64,000 bases of DNA, from the NCBI RefSeq assembly GCF_000173415.1, contig NZ_ABXW01000047.1:62001-126000 (forward strand), in the 5' to 3' direction. The stretch is from Providencia alcalifaciens DSM 30120. Lineage in GTDB: Bacteria > Pseudomonadota > Gammaproteobacteria > Enterobacterales > Enterobacteriaceae. Made by a program: the position numbers and the translations under genes. Within the stretch, counting starts at the first letter, position 1. The number at the start of each line of letters is the position of its first letter. Positions 38,093 through 47,987 of the stretch are shown one piece after another. Below the pieces are notes generated by a model. It made no database searches, was not told the DNA's origin, and worked only from the letters and a program-made list of their open reading frames with translations.

Positions 38093-38131
38093 AGCAAACA
38101 CCCCCCACCCAGAAGGTAGGGGGTGTTTGCT
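38093..38131 (-). terminator. Terminator of the rpoN-npr operon
   Basis: A 13-bp perfect stem (AGCAAACACCCCC at 38093-38105, GGGGGTGTTTGCT at 38119-38131) with a 13-base loop lies between npr and rnk. Only two T extend it on the minus strand, but the hairpin is very stable. It may also sit in the rnk leader if rnk transcription starts upstream. Confidence 0.7.
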
Positions 38132-38258
38132 AGAAAAATAAATTATATAAAATATTAGGCGCTATAGGCGTTAAAGGGAAGAGATCGAGATCACGAACTC
38201 GGTGCCTATGCGTGTAAAACCGTATATATCACTTGGTCCATCGGGATTTACTTTTATG

Positions 38259-38531
38259 CTACTCTTCGTCAAATCCACTTTCGAACAGGTTAATGATTGC
38301 GGATAATGCCGATTCTTCATCGGGTCCGCTAACCTCAATATCAATTTTACTGCCTTGCTCCGAGTCTAACATCAACATCGCAATAACGCTATCCGCCTCA
38401 GCCTCAATTTGACTGTCATTTTTTAAAACAACTCTAGAGTTAAATTGTTTAACTAAATCATAGAGAAGCATCGCTGGTCTGGCATGCATACCAAGGCGGT
38501 TTTTTAGTGTGATCGTCGCTTTGACGGTCAT
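38259..38531 (-). CDS. npr: Nitrogen PTS phosphocarrier NPr
   Basis: A 90-residue HPr-like protein (PtsO) that takes phosphate from EI-Ntr (PtsP) and passes it to PtsN. The phosphorylated histidine is H16 in NRLGMHARPAMLL. It regulates rather than transports, affecting potassium uptake and nitrogen balance. The ATG touches the rapZ stop. It is last in the operon, in the usual order. Confidence 0.97.
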   Translation of the reverse strand: MTVKATITLKNRLGMHARPAMLLYDLVKQFNSRVVLKNDSQIEAEADSVIAMLMLDSEQGSKIDIEVSGPDEESALSAIINLFESGFDEE

Positions 38532-39382
38532 TACTTACGTTTTTCCAGTGTTCTGTGGCGTGATTGCACGTTTTTTCCACGAGAGCGGAAGTAATCGGCA
38601 AGTTGTTCTGCGACGTAAACTGAACGGTGTTTTCCTCCTGTACAGCCGATGGCGACAGTCAGATAACTACGATTATTGGTTTCTAACATCGGTAACCATA
38701 ACTCTAAATAGCTACGAGTTTGGTAAATAAAGTTATGAACTTCAGTGTGCCTATCTAAGAAGGCGGCCACAGGTCTATCTAAACCCGTCATAGGACGTAA
38801 TTTGGGGTCCCAGTGTGGGTTTGGTAAGAAACGCACGTCGAAAACGTAGTCTGCATCGATAGGAATACCATGTTTGAAACCAAAGGATTCGAACACCATG
38901 GTCAATTCACGTTCACGTTTGCCCATTAAGCGAGTTCTGAGCATTTCCGCTAATTCGTGCACTGACATCTCAGAGGTATCAATCACTAAGTCAGCACGGG
39001 AGCGTAGAGGCTCTAGCAGCTCATTTTCTTCATCAATAGCACTTTCTAGGGATAAATTTTTACTCGAAAGTGGGTGTAATCTACGAGTATCGCTGTAACG
39101 ACGAATTAAAGTGTTACGGTCTGCATCCAGAAATAGCAGTTGTGGTGAGAAGGTTGATGGTAATTTATCAATGGCTTCTTCGAATACTTCTGGATTGTCG
39201 GGCATGTTGCGCACATCAATGCTTACAGCCGCAGAAATATTGCGATCGGCGAGTGAATTAGCTAACTCCGGCAGTAAAACTACCGGCAGGTTATCCACAC
39301 AATAGAAACCCATATCTTCCAGCGCGCGTAAGGCAACGGATTTTCCCGAACCGGAACGGCCGCTGACAATCATCAGCACCAT
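38531..39382 (-). CDS. rapZ: RNase adapter protein RapZ
   Basis: Binds the small RNA GlmZ and hands it to RNase E, setting glucosamine-6-phosphate synthase levels. It has 283 residues (E. coli 284). The N-terminal kinase-like domain has a Walker A GRSGSGKS (residues 8-15), and the C-terminal part is the RNA- and GlcN6P-binding domain ([20 protein letters not shown], about 243-262). It ends with the basic tail RTLEKRK. It lies between ptsN and npr, as usual. Confidence 0.98.
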   Translation of the reverse strand: MVLMIVSGRSGSGKSVALRALEDMGFYCVDNLPVVLLPELANSLADRNISAAVSIDVRNMPDNPEVFEEAIDKLPSTFSPQLLFLDADRNTLIRRYSDTRRLHPLSSKNLSLESAIDEENELLEPLRSRADLVIDTSEMSVHELAEMLRTRLMGKRERELTMVFESFGFKHGIPIDADYVFDVRFLPNPHWDPKLRPMTGLDRPVAAFLDRHTEVHNFIYQTRSYLELWLPMLETNNRSYLTVAIGCTGGKHRSVYVAEQLADYFRSRGKNVQSRHRTLEKRK

Positions 39383-39428
39383 GAGCTAACTCCCTTCTAT
39401 ATCTTAAGGATTTATATCTTAATGATCG

Positions 39429-39482
39429 ATTTCTGACTGATCACCCATTTCTGACTGTTCACCCATTTCTGGCTTATTCGTG
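39429..39482. repeat. Tandem 18-bp direct repeat in the ptsN-rapZ gap
   Basis: ATTTCTGACTGATCACCC at 39429-39446 is repeated with one change at 39447-39464. A third, decayed unit (ATTTCTGGC) follows from 39465. The minus strand reads in one frame as MGEQSE MGDQSE then ends at a TAA after four codons, so the unit is six codons long. There is no ribosome site, so this is probably a non-coding tandem repeat. Confidence 0.75.
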
Positions 39483-39593
39483 GTGATCCTCTAGCTGGTC
39501 AGATTATTTTGTCATTCGCCGTGTTTCGCGATGCCGAACATAAGAAATCATAACAATATCATTAGGCTGGCATCAACACATATTCATTATTAC

Positions 39594-40061
39594 TTACTCG
39601 ATGATGATCTTGTATAACTCTTCATCACTTTGTGCTGAGCGAAGACGCTTACATAATGACTTATCGGCTAACTTTTTAGCGATAAGGGACAGGGTATGTA
39701 AGTGAGTTTTACATTGATCCGAGGGAACAAGTAATGCAAAAAGTAGATCAACAGGTTGGTTATCAATTGCATCAAACGCAATTGGCTCTTCCAAATGCAA
39801 AAACACACCTGCAGCACGAGCACTTTCGCCTTCATTGAGCTTACCGTGGGGGATTGCAATCCCGCCACCAATACCTGTCGTGCCAACTTTTTCTCTGGTT
39901 AGTAACGCTTCAAATACCGTATTTTCCGGTAATCCCAACTCGGCGGCCGCTAACTCACTAATAATTTCTAATGCTCTTTTCTTGCTGGTGCAAACTAAAT
40001 TATTACGTGTGCAACTGGCGGATAAAACATCGCTTAATTGGATTTCTATATCACTATTCAT
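39594..40061 (-). CDS. ptsN: Nitrogen PTS enzyme IIA
   Basis: EIIA-Ntr, a 155-residue cytoplasmic regulator at the end of the nitrogen phosphotransferase chain. It controls TrkA and KdpD potassium systems and other targets according to its phosphorylation state. The active histidine is H72 in GGGIAIPHGKL. I prefer the ATG at 40061, which aligns with the E. coli N-terminus (MNSDIEIQLSDVL). A GTG four codons upstream is the alternative. A 211-base gap with a tandem repeat separates it from rapZ. Confidence 0.95.
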   Translation of the reverse strand: MNSDIEIQLSDVLSASCTRNNLVCTSKKRALEIISELAAAELGLPENTVFEALLTREKVGTTGIGGGIAIPHGKLNEGESARAAGVFLHLEEPIAFDAIDNQPVDLLFALLVPSDQCKTHLHTLSLIAKKLADKSLCKRLRSAQSDEELYKIIIE

Positions 40062-40149
40062 TTTATTATTCACTTAGGACTACAAAACCAGATGATGTAT
40101 CCCACCATCTGGTTTAGAACATTAATCAGTCAAGGACTGGCTAAATGTA

Positions 40150-40437
40150 TTAGTGTTGTCTCAGTTTTTCTTTATGTTTGGTTAATTGGCGTGACAGCTT
40201 ATCAAGGAGTAAATCAAGTGCCGCGTACATGTCGTCATCTTCCGCTGATGCGTGAAGCTCTGCACCGTTGAGTTGCAGGGTGGCTTCAGCAATTTGCTGA
40301 ACTTTTTCCACTTTCAGGACGACTTGGATACTGTTAATACGATCAAACAATTGCTCTAATTTCTTGAGTTTTTTCTCAACCGTTTCGCGCAATGCCGGTG
40401 TAACTTCAATATTGTGTCCAGTAATCTGAAATTCCAT
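40150..40437 (-). CDS. hpf: Ribosome hibernation promoting factor (short form)
   Basis: A 95-residue protein that binds the 30S decoding region in stationary phase and supports 100S dimers together with RMF. The family pattern is MEFQITGHNIEVTPALRETVEKK at the start and SAEDDDMYAALDLLLDKLSRQLTKHKEK at the end, shown here only as DDDMYAALDLLLDKL. It is directly downstream of rpoN (23 bases) and upstream of ptsN. Confidence 0.97.
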   Translation of the reverse strand: MEFQITGHNIEVTPALRETVEKKLKKLEQLFDRINSIQVVLKVEKVQQIAEATLQLNGAELHASAEDDDMYAALDLLLDKLSRQLTKHKEKLRQH

Positions 40438-40460
40438 ACAATCTTCCTTATCTTATTGGG

Positions 40461-41906
40461 TTAAACCAACTGTTTACGTTGATTTGATGGCGGAATAGAT
40501 AATGACTCACGATACTTAGCAACAGTTCGACGAGCAACTTGTATACCTTGCTCTGCCAGCATACTCGTCAATTTACTGTCACTCAATGGTTTTGCTGGGT
40601 TTTCCGCAGCAATCAGCTTCTTCACCAGTGCACGAATAGCAGTGGAAGAGGCTTCTCCTCCGGTGTCTGTACTGACGTGACTGGAGAAAAAATACTTCAA
40701 TTCAAAAATGCCTCGCGGGCAGTGGAGGTATTTTTGGGTTGTCACACGAGAGATAGTCGATTCGTGCATATCCACCTGATAAGCAATATCTGCCAAAATC
40801 ATCGGTTTCATGTACTCTTCACCTAACTCAAAGAATTCTTGTTGTTGCTCAACAATACAGGTCGCCACTTTTAGCAGTGTTTCATGGCGGCTCTCTAAGC
40901 TTTTAATCAGCCACTTCGCATCTTGTAAGTGACTACGAATATACTGAGAGTCACTTTCACTGGCTGAATCATTTGCCATTGAAGCATAATGATTGTTAAT
41001 GCTTAACTTAGGAATGCTATCTGTATTTAACTCAACTTGCCAGTGCCCACCGACTTTTTTCACCAATACATCGGGAATAACATATTCCGATTCACCGGTA
41101 TTGATGGATTGACCGGGCTTAGGATTCAGCGTGAGAATCAGATCAATTGCCTTTTTTAATGCATCTTCTTTTAAACGTGTCAGTTTGCTCAACTGACGAA
41201 AGTCGCGATTTGCTAGTAAATCAATATGATGACTAATAATTAGTTTAGCTTCTTGTAGCCCTGCTGTCTCTTTTGGGTACAAAGAGAGCTGGATTAGCAA
41301 ACACTCTTTTAAATCCTGAGCTGCTACGCCCAAGGGATCAAAATGTTGAATACGTTTTAAAACAGCGATGACTTCTTCTAAGGTAATATCGGGATTATCG
41401 ATACCTTCATGGATTTCGCTGATTGGGCTAGTGAGATAGCCTGAATCATCAATAGAGTCAATAATCGAGGTGGCAATTGCACGATCAGTATCGGTAAATG
41501 GGGTCAAATCCGCTTGCCAAATCAGATAGTCTTGCAGCGTTTGGGTAGTTTCCCCTTGATATACTGGAAGCTCATCAAAGCTGTAATCGTTGCTGGTTCC
41601 TGAAGGCGTTCCCGCGGTATAGATTTCATCCCAATCAGCATCCAATGGTAGCTCATCAGGCATATCTTCTTTTTCTAGCGCATCTTTGGTATCGATTTCG
41701 CTGCTGTCCGCTTCGTTGCTCTGATTATCTACACTATCTTGTTCCGAAGATTGTTCTTCTTGCTCGAGTAGCGGATTGGTTTCAAGTGCGAGTTGAATTT
41801 CTTGTTGAAGCTCAAGGGTGGATAATTGCAACAAGCGGATTGCCTGCTGCAATTGGGGAGTCATTGCAAGTTGTTGACTGATTCTGAGCTGCAAACTTTG
41901 CTTCAT
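40461..41906 (-). CDS. rpoN: RNA polymerase sigma-54 factor
   Basis: Directs polymerase to -24/-12 promoters that need enhancer-binding activators (nitrogen, formate, phage-shock genes). It has 481 residues (E. coli 477). Region I is Gln/Leu-rich ([20 protein letters not shown], residues 6-25). An acidic region II follows (about 50-110, with EEQSSEQDS and NEADSSEID). The core-binding region, a DNA-binding HTH and the RpoN box [12 protein letters not shown] near the C-terminus come next. It lies between lptB and hpf. Confidence 0.98.
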   Translation of the reverse strand: MKQSLQLRISQQLAMTPQLQQAIRLLQLSTLELQQEIQLALETNPLLEQEEQSSEQDSVDNQSNEADSSEIDTKDALEKEDMPDELPLDADWDEIYTAGTPSGTSNDYSFDELPVYQGETTQTLQDYLIWQADLTPFTDTDRAIATSIIDSIDDSGYLTSPISEIHEGIDNPDITLEEVIAVLKRIQHFDPLGVAAQDLKECLLIQLSLYPKETAGLQEAKLIISHHIDLLANRDFRQLSKLTRLKEDALKKAIDLILTLNPKPGQSINTGESEYVIPDVLVKKVGGHWQVELNTDSIPKLSINNHYASMANDSASESDSQYIRSHLQDAKWLIKSLESRHETLLKVATCIVEQQQEFFELGEEYMKPMILADIAYQVDMHESTISRVTTQKYLHCPRGIFELKYFFSSHVSTDTGGEASSTAIRALVKKLIAAENPAKPLSDSKLTSMLAEQGIQVARRTVAKYRESLSIPPSNQRKQLV

Positions 41907-41969
41907 GAATGTGCTTTATTCTCCATTACCACTAACACAACCAATATCATGACAACCAACAAGACAAAA

Positions 41970-42695
41970 CTACAGTCTAAAGCCTTCACCTAAATAAACA
42001 CGTTTAACTTGTTCATTTTCAAGAATCATTTCAGGAGAACCATGTGCAATCAGGTGTCCTTGGCTAACGATATAGGCTCGTTCACAAACATCAAGCGTTT
42101 CACGTACGTTATGGTCGGTGATTAAAACACCAAGACCATAGTCACGTAGATGTTGGATGATCTTTTTGATATCCAAAACGGAGATCGGGTCAACCCCTGC
42201 AAATGGCTCATCTAACAGAATAAACTTAGGGTTGGCGGCGAGGGCACGTGCAATTTCGACACGGCGGCGTTCACCACCAGAGAGTGATTGACCAACATTG
42301 TCGCGCAAATGGGTAATACTGAACTCTTCCATCAGTTCTTCTGCACGTTCTTTACGCTGCTCTGAATTCAAGTCATGACGAATCTCTAAGACCGCCATCA
42401 GGTTGTCATAAACGCTTAAACGACGGAAAATAGACGCCTCTTGAGGAAGATAGCCAATGCCACGGCGAGCACGCTCATGCAGAGGTAATAGACTAATATC
42501 TTCCCCATCAATTAAAATTTTGCCTGCATCCCGCTGAACAATGCCGACTACCATATAAAAAGTGGTCGTTTTACCCGCACCGTTGGGACCTAAGAGACCA
42601 ACAATTTCCCCTGATTTGACTTCAAGGCTGACGTCAGTCACTACGCTGCGTTTTTTATAGGATTTCGCCAGATTCTCTGCGGTTAGTGTTGCCAT
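41970..42695 (-). CDS. lptB: LPS export ABC transporter ATPase LptB
   Basis: The ATPase that drives extraction of LPS from the inner membrane by LptFG. The 241 residues match E. coli in length. Walker A is [11 protein letters not shown] (about 36-46), the Q-loop is YLPQEASIF, the signature is LSGGERRR (about 138-145) and Walker B is [12 protein letters not shown] (about 157-168), with the H-switch at [10 protein letters not shown]. It starts five bases after lptA. Confidence 0.98.
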   Translation of the reverse strand: MATLTAENLAKSYKKRSVVTDVSLEVKSGEIVGLLGPNGAGKTTTFYMVVGIVQRDAGKILIDGEDISLLPLHERARRGIGYLPQEASIFRRLSVYDNLMAVLEIRHDLNSEQRKERAEELMEEFSITHLRDNVGQSLSGGERRRVEIARALAANPKFILLDEPFAGVDPISVLDIKKIIQHLRDYGLGVLITDHNVRETLDVCERAYIVSQGHLIAHGSPEMILENEQVKRVYLGEGFRL

Positions 42696-42700
42696 AACAA

Positions 42701-43258
42701 TTATTTACTCTTACTAGTTGATGAACCCTGTGCGGCTGGGCCTTTCTCTTGTAACTGTGCTGGTAATAAGACGGTGGTCACGCGTTTACCTTTATCGCTA
42801 AATGCTTCCATTTGCTGGGTCGGAACCACATAGGTGATCTTATCGCCTTTGATATTACTGTCGAGCTGTTCAAGGTAAGCATCACCCGTTAATGTGACCA
42901 GTTGCTTATCAACTTCATAACGCGCTTTGGATGCGTGACCTTTGATTGGTTTGCCATCGTCCTGTAACTGATAGAAGGTGACGGGGGTACCAAATGCTTC
43001 AATGACAATTTTATCGGAATCGCTGCTTGGACGTGTCACGATAACTTTGTTCGCTCGGATATCAATGGAACCTTGTTTAATCACAACGTCATCTGTAAAT
43101 GTGGTGACATTTTTTTCTAAATCAAGAGATTGCTTCACCGAGTTAATGGTCATCGGTTGTTGGGTATCTGTTTTCAGTGCCATTGCCGGTAGGCTAAGAG
43201 CCAAAATTGCACTTGCAACAGCTCCTTGAATAAAACTTTTCTTAGTTACTTGATTCAT
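42701..43258 (-). CDS. lptA: Periplasmic LPS-bridge protein LptA
   Basis: LptA forms the head-to-tail beta-jellyroll bridge carrying LPS between LptC and LptD. It has 185 residues with a signal peptide ([20 protein letters not shown], cleaved near PAMA-LKTD). The OstA repeats include VEGH-like [19 protein letters not shown] and [14 protein letters not shown] chose the ATG at 43258 (AAGAG seven bases upstream), because the longer frames to 43306 overlap lptC deeply. It overlaps the lptC stop by 17 bases. Confidence 0.94.
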   Translation of the reverse strand: MNQVTKKSFIQGAVASAILALSLPAMALKTDTQQPMTINSVKQSLDLEKNVTTFTDDVVIKQGSIDIRANKVIVTRPSSDSDKIVIEAFGTPVTFYQLQDDGKPIKGHASKARYEVDKQLVTLTGDAYLEQLDSNIKGDKITYVVPTQQMEAFSDKGKRVTTVLLPAQLQEKGPAAQGSSTSKSK

Positions 43259-43835
43259 TTTGTTGCTCTTTTGGTTGTAACTCATAGTGAGTTTTAACAT
43301 CTTCAATTAATTCAGCGGTTCTTGTACGAAGGTTTCCCTTCATTTTTAAGCCCGTAGAATTTAGCCCGTGTCCGATAATGGTTACTTTATCGTCAGATGA
43401 GACATCTTGTGTGACTAGATTGACCACCGCATTATCTGTTGTAATGCGCTGAATTTGAGGCTCTGGAGTCAAACTATCCACTTGAACATCGCTGTACAGA
43501 TAGAGCACTCGCTCTTTGGTTAACCTTGCTTTAATGGACTTTACCGTCCAAGTTGGCGTGCCTGCGTCGTTATAGGTTGTTAATACCGGGTTGGTAAACC
43601 AAGTGATTTTTCCATCGGTATAATTATCTACTTTAGTTGCAGCAAGTTTATAGGCTAAATCGCCTGCTGGATTATAGACGAAAGTTACCGAATCATCAGT
43701 TTGATAATTAGGTTTGCCATCATTGATTTCGGTTGCTAATGGTTTGGAGTCATCGTAAACCGAAAAGTTCCAACCAATCAGCCCCAGTACAATGAGGGAT
43801 AAAATAATGATTAACCACTTTTTTGCATTGCTCAT
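43242..43835 (-). CDS. lptC: LPS export protein LptC
   Basis: A 197-residue bitopic inner-membrane protein. It receives LPS from LptB2FG and passes it to LptA. It has an N-terminal membrane helix (LIIILSLIVLGLIGWNFSV, about 9-27) and a periplasmic jellyroll, with the conserved end HGLNSTGLKMKGNLRTRTAEL. It is slightly longer than E. coli LptC (191) because of a Gln/Glu/Asn tail. The gene order kdsD-kdsC-lptC-lptA-lptB is standard. Confidence 0.96.
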   Translation of the reverse strand: MSNAKKWLIIILSLIVLGLIGWNFSVYDDSKPLATEINDGKPNYQTDDSVTFVYNPAGDLAYKLAATKVDNYTDGKITWFTNPVLTTYNDAGTPTWTVKSIKARLTKERVLYLYSDVQVDSLTPEPQIQRITTDNAVVNLVTQDVSSDDKVTIIGHGLNSTGLKMKGNLRTRTAELIEDVKTHYELQPKEQQNESSN

Positions 43836-43851
43836 GAATGATATCTGTTCT

Positions 43852-44412
43852 TTAAATCGACAAGCCTTTAGCTTCTTCCAGTTTATTTTGGGATAACAGA
43901 ATCAGGTCGCAAAGTTCACGTACTGCGCCTTTCCCGCCACCAATGTGGGTTACATAGTCTGCTTTTGGTAATAGCAGAGGATGTGCATCAGCCACCGCAA
44001 CAGATAACCCCACTTTTGCCATGACAGGCCAATCAATAAGGTCATCACCAATGTAAGCTGTTTGCTCTTCTGTTAGCTGTAGTTTATCTAACAGTTCGCG
44101 ATACGCCAAAAGCTTATCGCTTTGTCCTTGGTAAAGATATGTAATACCTAAAGTCTGGGCTCTATCTTCGAGCAATTTGGCTTTGCGACCCGTGATAATT
44201 GCGACTTCAATACCGGAGGTTAATAAGCAGCGAATGCCATATCCATCACGGACATTAAAGGCTTTTAATTCTTCGCCATTATTCCCCATATAAATTAAAC
44301 CGTCAGACATCACACCGTCGACGTCACAAATCAGTAGTTTAATTTTCGTCGCTTTTTCTATCACAGAATTCTCGACAGACCCATAGCAAGTATTCTGATA
44401 ATTAGGGTTCAT
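43852..44412 (-). CDS. kdsC: KDO-8-phosphate phosphatase
   Basis: Dephosphorylates 3-deoxy-D-manno-octulosonate 8-phosphate to KDO for LPS inner core. A tetrameric HAD enzyme of the capless C0 type with 186 residues (E. coli 188). The nucleophile motif is LICDVDGVMSDG (about 29-40), followed by the motif-II Thr in VAIITGRKAK and the motif-III/IV region YIGDDLIDWPVM. The start at 44412 has AAGGA six bases upstream. The open frame to 44484 overlaps kdsD and was rejected. Confidence 0.96.
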   Translation of the reverse strand: MNPNYQNTCYGSVENSVIEKATKIKLLICDVDGVMSDGLIYMGNNGEELKAFNVRDGYGIRCLLTSGIEVAIITGRKAKLLEDRAQTLGITYLYQGQSDKLLAYRELLDKLQLTEEQTAYIGDDLIDWPVMAKVGLSVAVADAHPLLLPKADYVTHIGGGKGAVRELCDLILLSQNKLEEAKGLSI

Positions 44413-44440
44413 TCTATTTCCTTTATGTATACTTTTCGAC

Positions 44441-45409
44441 TTATACCACACCAGCTTGCAGTAGGTCGTGCATATGTAGAACACCCACTAATTGATCGCC
44501 ATCGGCCACCAATAACGAGGTAACATGGCGAGATTGCATCAGGTTTAGTGCTTCAACCGCTAACATACCTGGTGCGACTCGAATACCGCCTGGCGTCATT
44601 AAATCAGCGATTTTTGCATTGTTCAGATCAATACCCATATCAAAGATGCGACGTAAATCTCCATCAGTAAAGATCCCTTGAATCTTCATATCATCATCAC
44701 AAATGACCGTCATACCCAGTTTTTTACGGGTAATTTCGACGAGAGCTTCACGTAAAGAGGCACTTTTCGGGATATGGGGAACGTCGTCACCTGTACTCAT
44801 TAAATCACGAACTAAGAGTAAAAGTTTGCGTCCAAGTGCGCCACCAGGATGCGATAGCGCGAAATCATCAGCGGTAAAGCCGCGAGCGGTGAGTAACGCA
44901 ATGGCTAAAGCGTCTCCCATGACCAAGGTTGCTGTCGTGCTTGTTGTCGGTGCTAATCCCAATGGGCACGCTTCTTGCGGGACTTTGATACATAAATGAA
45001 CATCTGCATATTTGCCCATATTACTGTCAGGATTATTAGTCATGCAGATCAGCGGGACTTTTATGCGTTTTAAGACGGGTAACAGGGCTAAAATTTCCCC
45101 TGACTCGCCAGAGTTTGAAATCGCTAATACGATGTCTTTATTGGTGATCATCCCTAAATCGCCATGACTGGCTTCTCCAGGATGCACGAAAAATGAAGGC
45201 GTTCCTGTGCTAGCAAGCGTGGCCGCAATTTTTCGTCCTATATGCCCTGATTTTCCCATTCCCATAACGACAACCTTGCCTTGGCAAGTAAAAATTTGCT
45301 GGCAAGCGCGGTCAAAGTCATGATTGATATATTGTTCTAGGTTTTTCAGACCTTCACGTTCGATATGGAGAACTTCTTTACCTACTTTCTGAAAATCGAT
45401 GTTTGACAT
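44441..45409 (-). CDS. kdsD: Arabinose-5-phosphate isomerase
   Basis: Converts ribulose-5-phosphate to arabinose-5-phosphate, the first step to KDO. It has 322 residues. A SIS sugar-isomerase domain (KVVVMGMGKSGHIGRKIAATLAS, shown as VVVMGMGKSGHIGRK, then HPGEASHGDLGMI and ISNSGESGEI) is followed by two CBS domains (about 205-322). The start chosen is ATG 45409 (MSNIDFQKVGKE) with GGA about eight bases ahead. The ATG at 45421 would add four residues. It is the first gene of the LPS/rpoN operon. In E. coli yrbG precedes it, but here nothing lies between it and the mla promoter region. Confidence 0.95.
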   Translation of the reverse strand: MSNIDFQKVGKEVLHIEREGLKNLEQYINHDFDRACQQIFTCQGKVVVMGMGKSGHIGRKIAATLASTGTPSFFVHPGEASHGDLGMITNKDIVLAISNSGESGEILALLPVLKRIKVPLICMTNNPDSNMGKYADVHLCIKVPQEACPLGLAPTTSTTATLVMGDALAIALLTARGFTADDFALSHPGGALGRKLLLLVRDLMSTGDDVPHIPKSASLREALVEITRKKLGMTVICDDDMKIQGIFTDGDLRRIFDMGIDLNNAKIADLMTPGGIRVAPGMLAVEALNLMQSRHVTSLLVADGDQLVGVLHMHDLLQAGVV

Positions 45410-45792
45410 GTCTAATTCCATGGATGTTTTCGGGTGAATCAAAAGTGTCGGTTGGATCCAAAGTTTCGGTTAGATCAAAAAAGCGAAATCGGATTGTATA
45501 ACGAATACTTAGTATCGGTAAGTATTTTGTACCTAAGCTTTTATGAATGTCATGGTTATGGGGATTTGTTAGCGATTTGAGCTCAAAAGAGTGTTTTACC
45601 GTTCAACCGCACCGATGCCCAAAAAAAATTTTTTTAATTCTCTTACCCTTATGGTTGGATATATAAATTTCTAAGAGCTATCTTCTATTAATTAGGTAAA
45701 ATATTAGTTAATACTATTTGGTTTATGTTTCTGTAAAACCCTGACTTATTTGGGGCAGAATCATAGTTTGACCTATAACGAGCGATTAAACG
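45410..45792. other. Divergent kdsD-mlaF promoter region
   Basis: This 383-base AT-rich gap includes an A8T7 tract near 45625-45640. Several TATA-like boxes are possible, but none pairs with a good -35. There is no ORF, and no trace of yrbG was seen. Confidence 0.5.
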
Positions 45793-46596
45793 ATGCAAGC
45801 ACAGACAGAGAACTTAATCGAAGTCAAAAACATGTCATTTACGCGAGGAAATAGGAAAATATTTGAAAATATTAACCTAACTGTGCCTCGTGGTAAAATT
45901 ACTGCGATTATGGGACCTTCAGGGATTGGTAAAACAACATTACTTAGACTGATTGGCGGACAACTGCGCCCAGAGGAAGGGGAAATCTGGTTTGATGGGG
46001 ATAATATTCCTGCACTGTCTCGTTCTAAGTTATATCAATCACGTAAAAAAATGAGCATGTTATTCCAATCAGGTGCCTTGTTTACTGATATGGACGTTTT
46101 TAATAACGTGGCTTTCCCTCTACGTGAACACACGAATTTACCGGAGTCGTTGATTCATACAACTGTGATGATGAAATTAGAAGCGGTGGGATTACGCGGT
46201 GCGGCAAAATTAATGCCTTCAGAGCTTTCTGGGGGAATGGCACGTCGTGCAGCACTTGCACGTGCGATCGCACTGGATCCTGATTTGATTATGTTTGATG
46301 AGCCATTTGTGGGGCAAGATCCCATTACAATGGGCGTTTTGGTCAAATTGATTGACGAACTTAACCAAGCACTTGGGGTTACCTGTGTGGTGGTTTCCCA
46401 TGATGTTCCAGAAGTGCTGAGTATTGCCGATAAAGCCTATATTGTGGCGCAGCAACATGTTATTGCGAAAGGAACAGGGGAAGAGTTACGTGAAAACCAA
46501 GACCCTCGTGTTAGACAGTTTATGGATGGTATTGCTGATGGTCCGGTGCCATTCCGCTTTCCTGCCAATGACTATTCGGCTGATTTATTAGGGTAA
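45793..46596 (+). CDS. mlaF: Phospholipid transporter ATPase MlaF
   Basis: The ATP-binding subunit of the MlaFEDB complex, which moves phospholipids between the periplasmic carrier MlaC and the inner membrane and so keeps outer-membrane asymmetry. It has 267 residues. Walker A is GPSGIGKTTLL (about 41-51), the signature is LSGGMARRA (about 145-153) and Walker B is LIMFDEPFVGQDP (about 166-178). The C-terminal arm DGIADGPVPFRFPANDYSADLLG contacts the other MlaF in E. coli. First gene of mlaFEDCB. Confidence 0.98.
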   Translation: MQAQTENLIEVKNMSFTRGNRKIFENINLTVPRGKITAIMGPSGIGKTTLLRLIGGQLRPEEGEIWFDGDNIPALSRSKLYQSRKKMSMLFQSGALFTDMDVFNNVAFPLREHTNLPESLIHTTVMMKLEAVGLRGAAKLMPSELSGGMARRAALARAIALDPDLIMFDEPFVGQDPITMGVLVKLIDELNQALGVTCVVVSHDVPEVLSIADKAYIVAQQHVIAKGTGEELRENQDPRVRQFMDGIADGPVPFRFPANDYSADLLG

Positions 46597-47385
46597 ATGA
46601 ACATGATAATTAAGGCGATTGCTGCCTTCGGACGTCGATGGATTGAAACATTTGCGGCTTTTGGTCGAGCAGGCTATTTATTATTTGGCGCACTATTTGG
46701 CAAACCTGAATTTGGTAAACAGTGGCCGTTATTAGTGAAACAGCTTTATTCAGTTGGGGTTCAATCCTTGCTGATTGTCGCCGTATCCGGTCTGTTTATC
46801 GGCATGGTGTTAGGTCTACAAGGTTATTTGGTACTGACGACGTTCAGTGCGGAAGCGAGTCTTGGCATGATGGTGGCGCTCTCATTATTGCGCGAGTTAG
46901 GTCCTGTCGTTACGGCATTGCTGTTTGCAGGGCGAGCGGGATCCGCATTAACAGCCGAAATTGGTTTGATGAAAGCCACGGAGCAAATTTCCAGCTTAGA
47001 GATGATGGCTGTCGATCCTCTGCGTCGCGTGGTTGCCCCTCGATTTTGGGCTGGGTTTATTAGTATGCCACTGTTATCACTGATTTTTGTTGCTGTTGGA
47101 ATTATCGGTGGTGCGATTGTTGGCGTTGATTGGAAAGGAATTGACCCCGGTTTCTTCTGGTCATCCATGCAATCATCTGTGGAGTGGCGATTAGATTTAG
47201 TCAACTGCTTTATCAAAAGTGTAGTCTTCGCGATCACGGTAACGTGGATTGCACTATTTAATGGTTATGATGCCATTCCAACCTCGGAAGGAATTAGCCG
47301 CGCAACAACGAAAACTGTTGTGCATGCATCATTATCGGTTCTAGGGTTGGATTTCGTACTGACAGCACTGATGTTTGGGAACTAA
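46597..47385 (+). CDS. mlaE: Phospholipid transporter permease MlaE
   Basis: A 262-residue integral membrane subunit with an amphipathic N-terminal helix and five membrane helices. Conserved blocks are [47 protein letters not shown] (in part) and [23 protein letters not shown]. The first ATG directly follows the mlaF stop. A second in-frame ATG at 46603 gives 260 residues, the E. coli length, and may be the real start. AGGG lies in the mlaF 3' end. Confidence 0.97.
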   Translation: MNMIIKAIAAFGRRWIETFAAFGRAGYLLFGALFGKPEFGKQWPLLVKQLYSVGVQSLLIVAVSGLFIGMVLGLQGYLVLTTFSAEASLGMMVALSLLRELGPVVTALLFAGRAGSALTAEIGLMKATEQISSLEMMAVDPLRRVVAPRFWAGFISMPLLSLIFVAVGIIGGAIVGVDWKGIDPGFFWSSMQSSVEWRLDLVNCFIKSVVFAITVTWIALFNGYDAIPTSEGISRATTKTVVHASLSVLGLDFVLTALMFGN

Positions 47386-47388
47386 GTC

Positions 47389-47952
47389 ATGCAAAGTAAA
47401 AAAAGTGAAATATGGGTAGGTTGTTTTATGTTGCTGGCGATTGCCGCAATTGTGTTTCTCTGCTTAAAAGTCGCCGATTTACAATCGATTGGTAGTCAGT
47501 CAACTTACCGAGTTTCTGCCTCTTTCGAAAATGTGGGTGGCTTAAAAGTCGGCTCTCCAATCAAAGTCGGTGGTGTTGTTGTAGGGCGTGTGGCGGGGAT
47601 TTCTTTAGATAAAAAGAGTTATGTTCCGGACGTTCAAATCGATTTACTCAGCGAATATGACAATATTCCTGATTCTAGCTCGCTTTCAATCCGTACTTCT
47701 GGTCTGCTGGGTGAACAGTACATTGCGATGAATATTGGTCCTTATGATGAAGATATGGGGATCTCAATGTTAAAAGAAGGCGGTCGTTTGGAAGATACGA
47801 AACCGGCGATGGTACTGGAAGATTTAATTGGTCAATTTTTGTATAAGAGTGGCGACAGCCAAGGTGGGTCTGCACCAGAAGCACCAGCTACAGCACCCGC
47901 ATCAGCCCCAGCACAACATGTTGCGGCACCTGCGGAGCCCGCTGCTCACTAA
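47389..47952 (+). CDS. mlaD: Phospholipid-binding MCE protein MlaD
   Basis: A 187-residue single-pass protein that forms a hexameric MCE ring on the periplasmic side of MlaE. It has a membrane helix (about 8-28), the MCE domain (VSASFENVGGLKVGSPIKVG, about 42-61) and the hydrophobic pore loop near LLGEQYIAMNIG. The tail (about 158-187) is rich in Ala and Pro, low in complexity and probably disordered. Confidence 0.97.
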   Translation: MQSKKSEIWVGCFMLLAIAAIVFLCLKVADLQSIGSQSTYRVSASFENVGGLKVGSPIKVGGVVVGRVAGISLDKKSYVPDVQIDLLSEYDNIPDSSSLSIRTSGLLGEQYIAMNIGPYDEDMGISMLKEGGRLEDTKPAMVLEDLIGQFLYKSGDSQGGSAPEAPATAPASAPAQHVAAPAEPAAH

Positions 47953-47987
47953 GTTGTTATTCCCTGTGAATTTGAAAGGAATGAATT

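Noticed and set aside
39429-39482. CRISPR array
   Set aside because: Units are contiguous 18-bp repeats with no spacers and no cas genes nearby.
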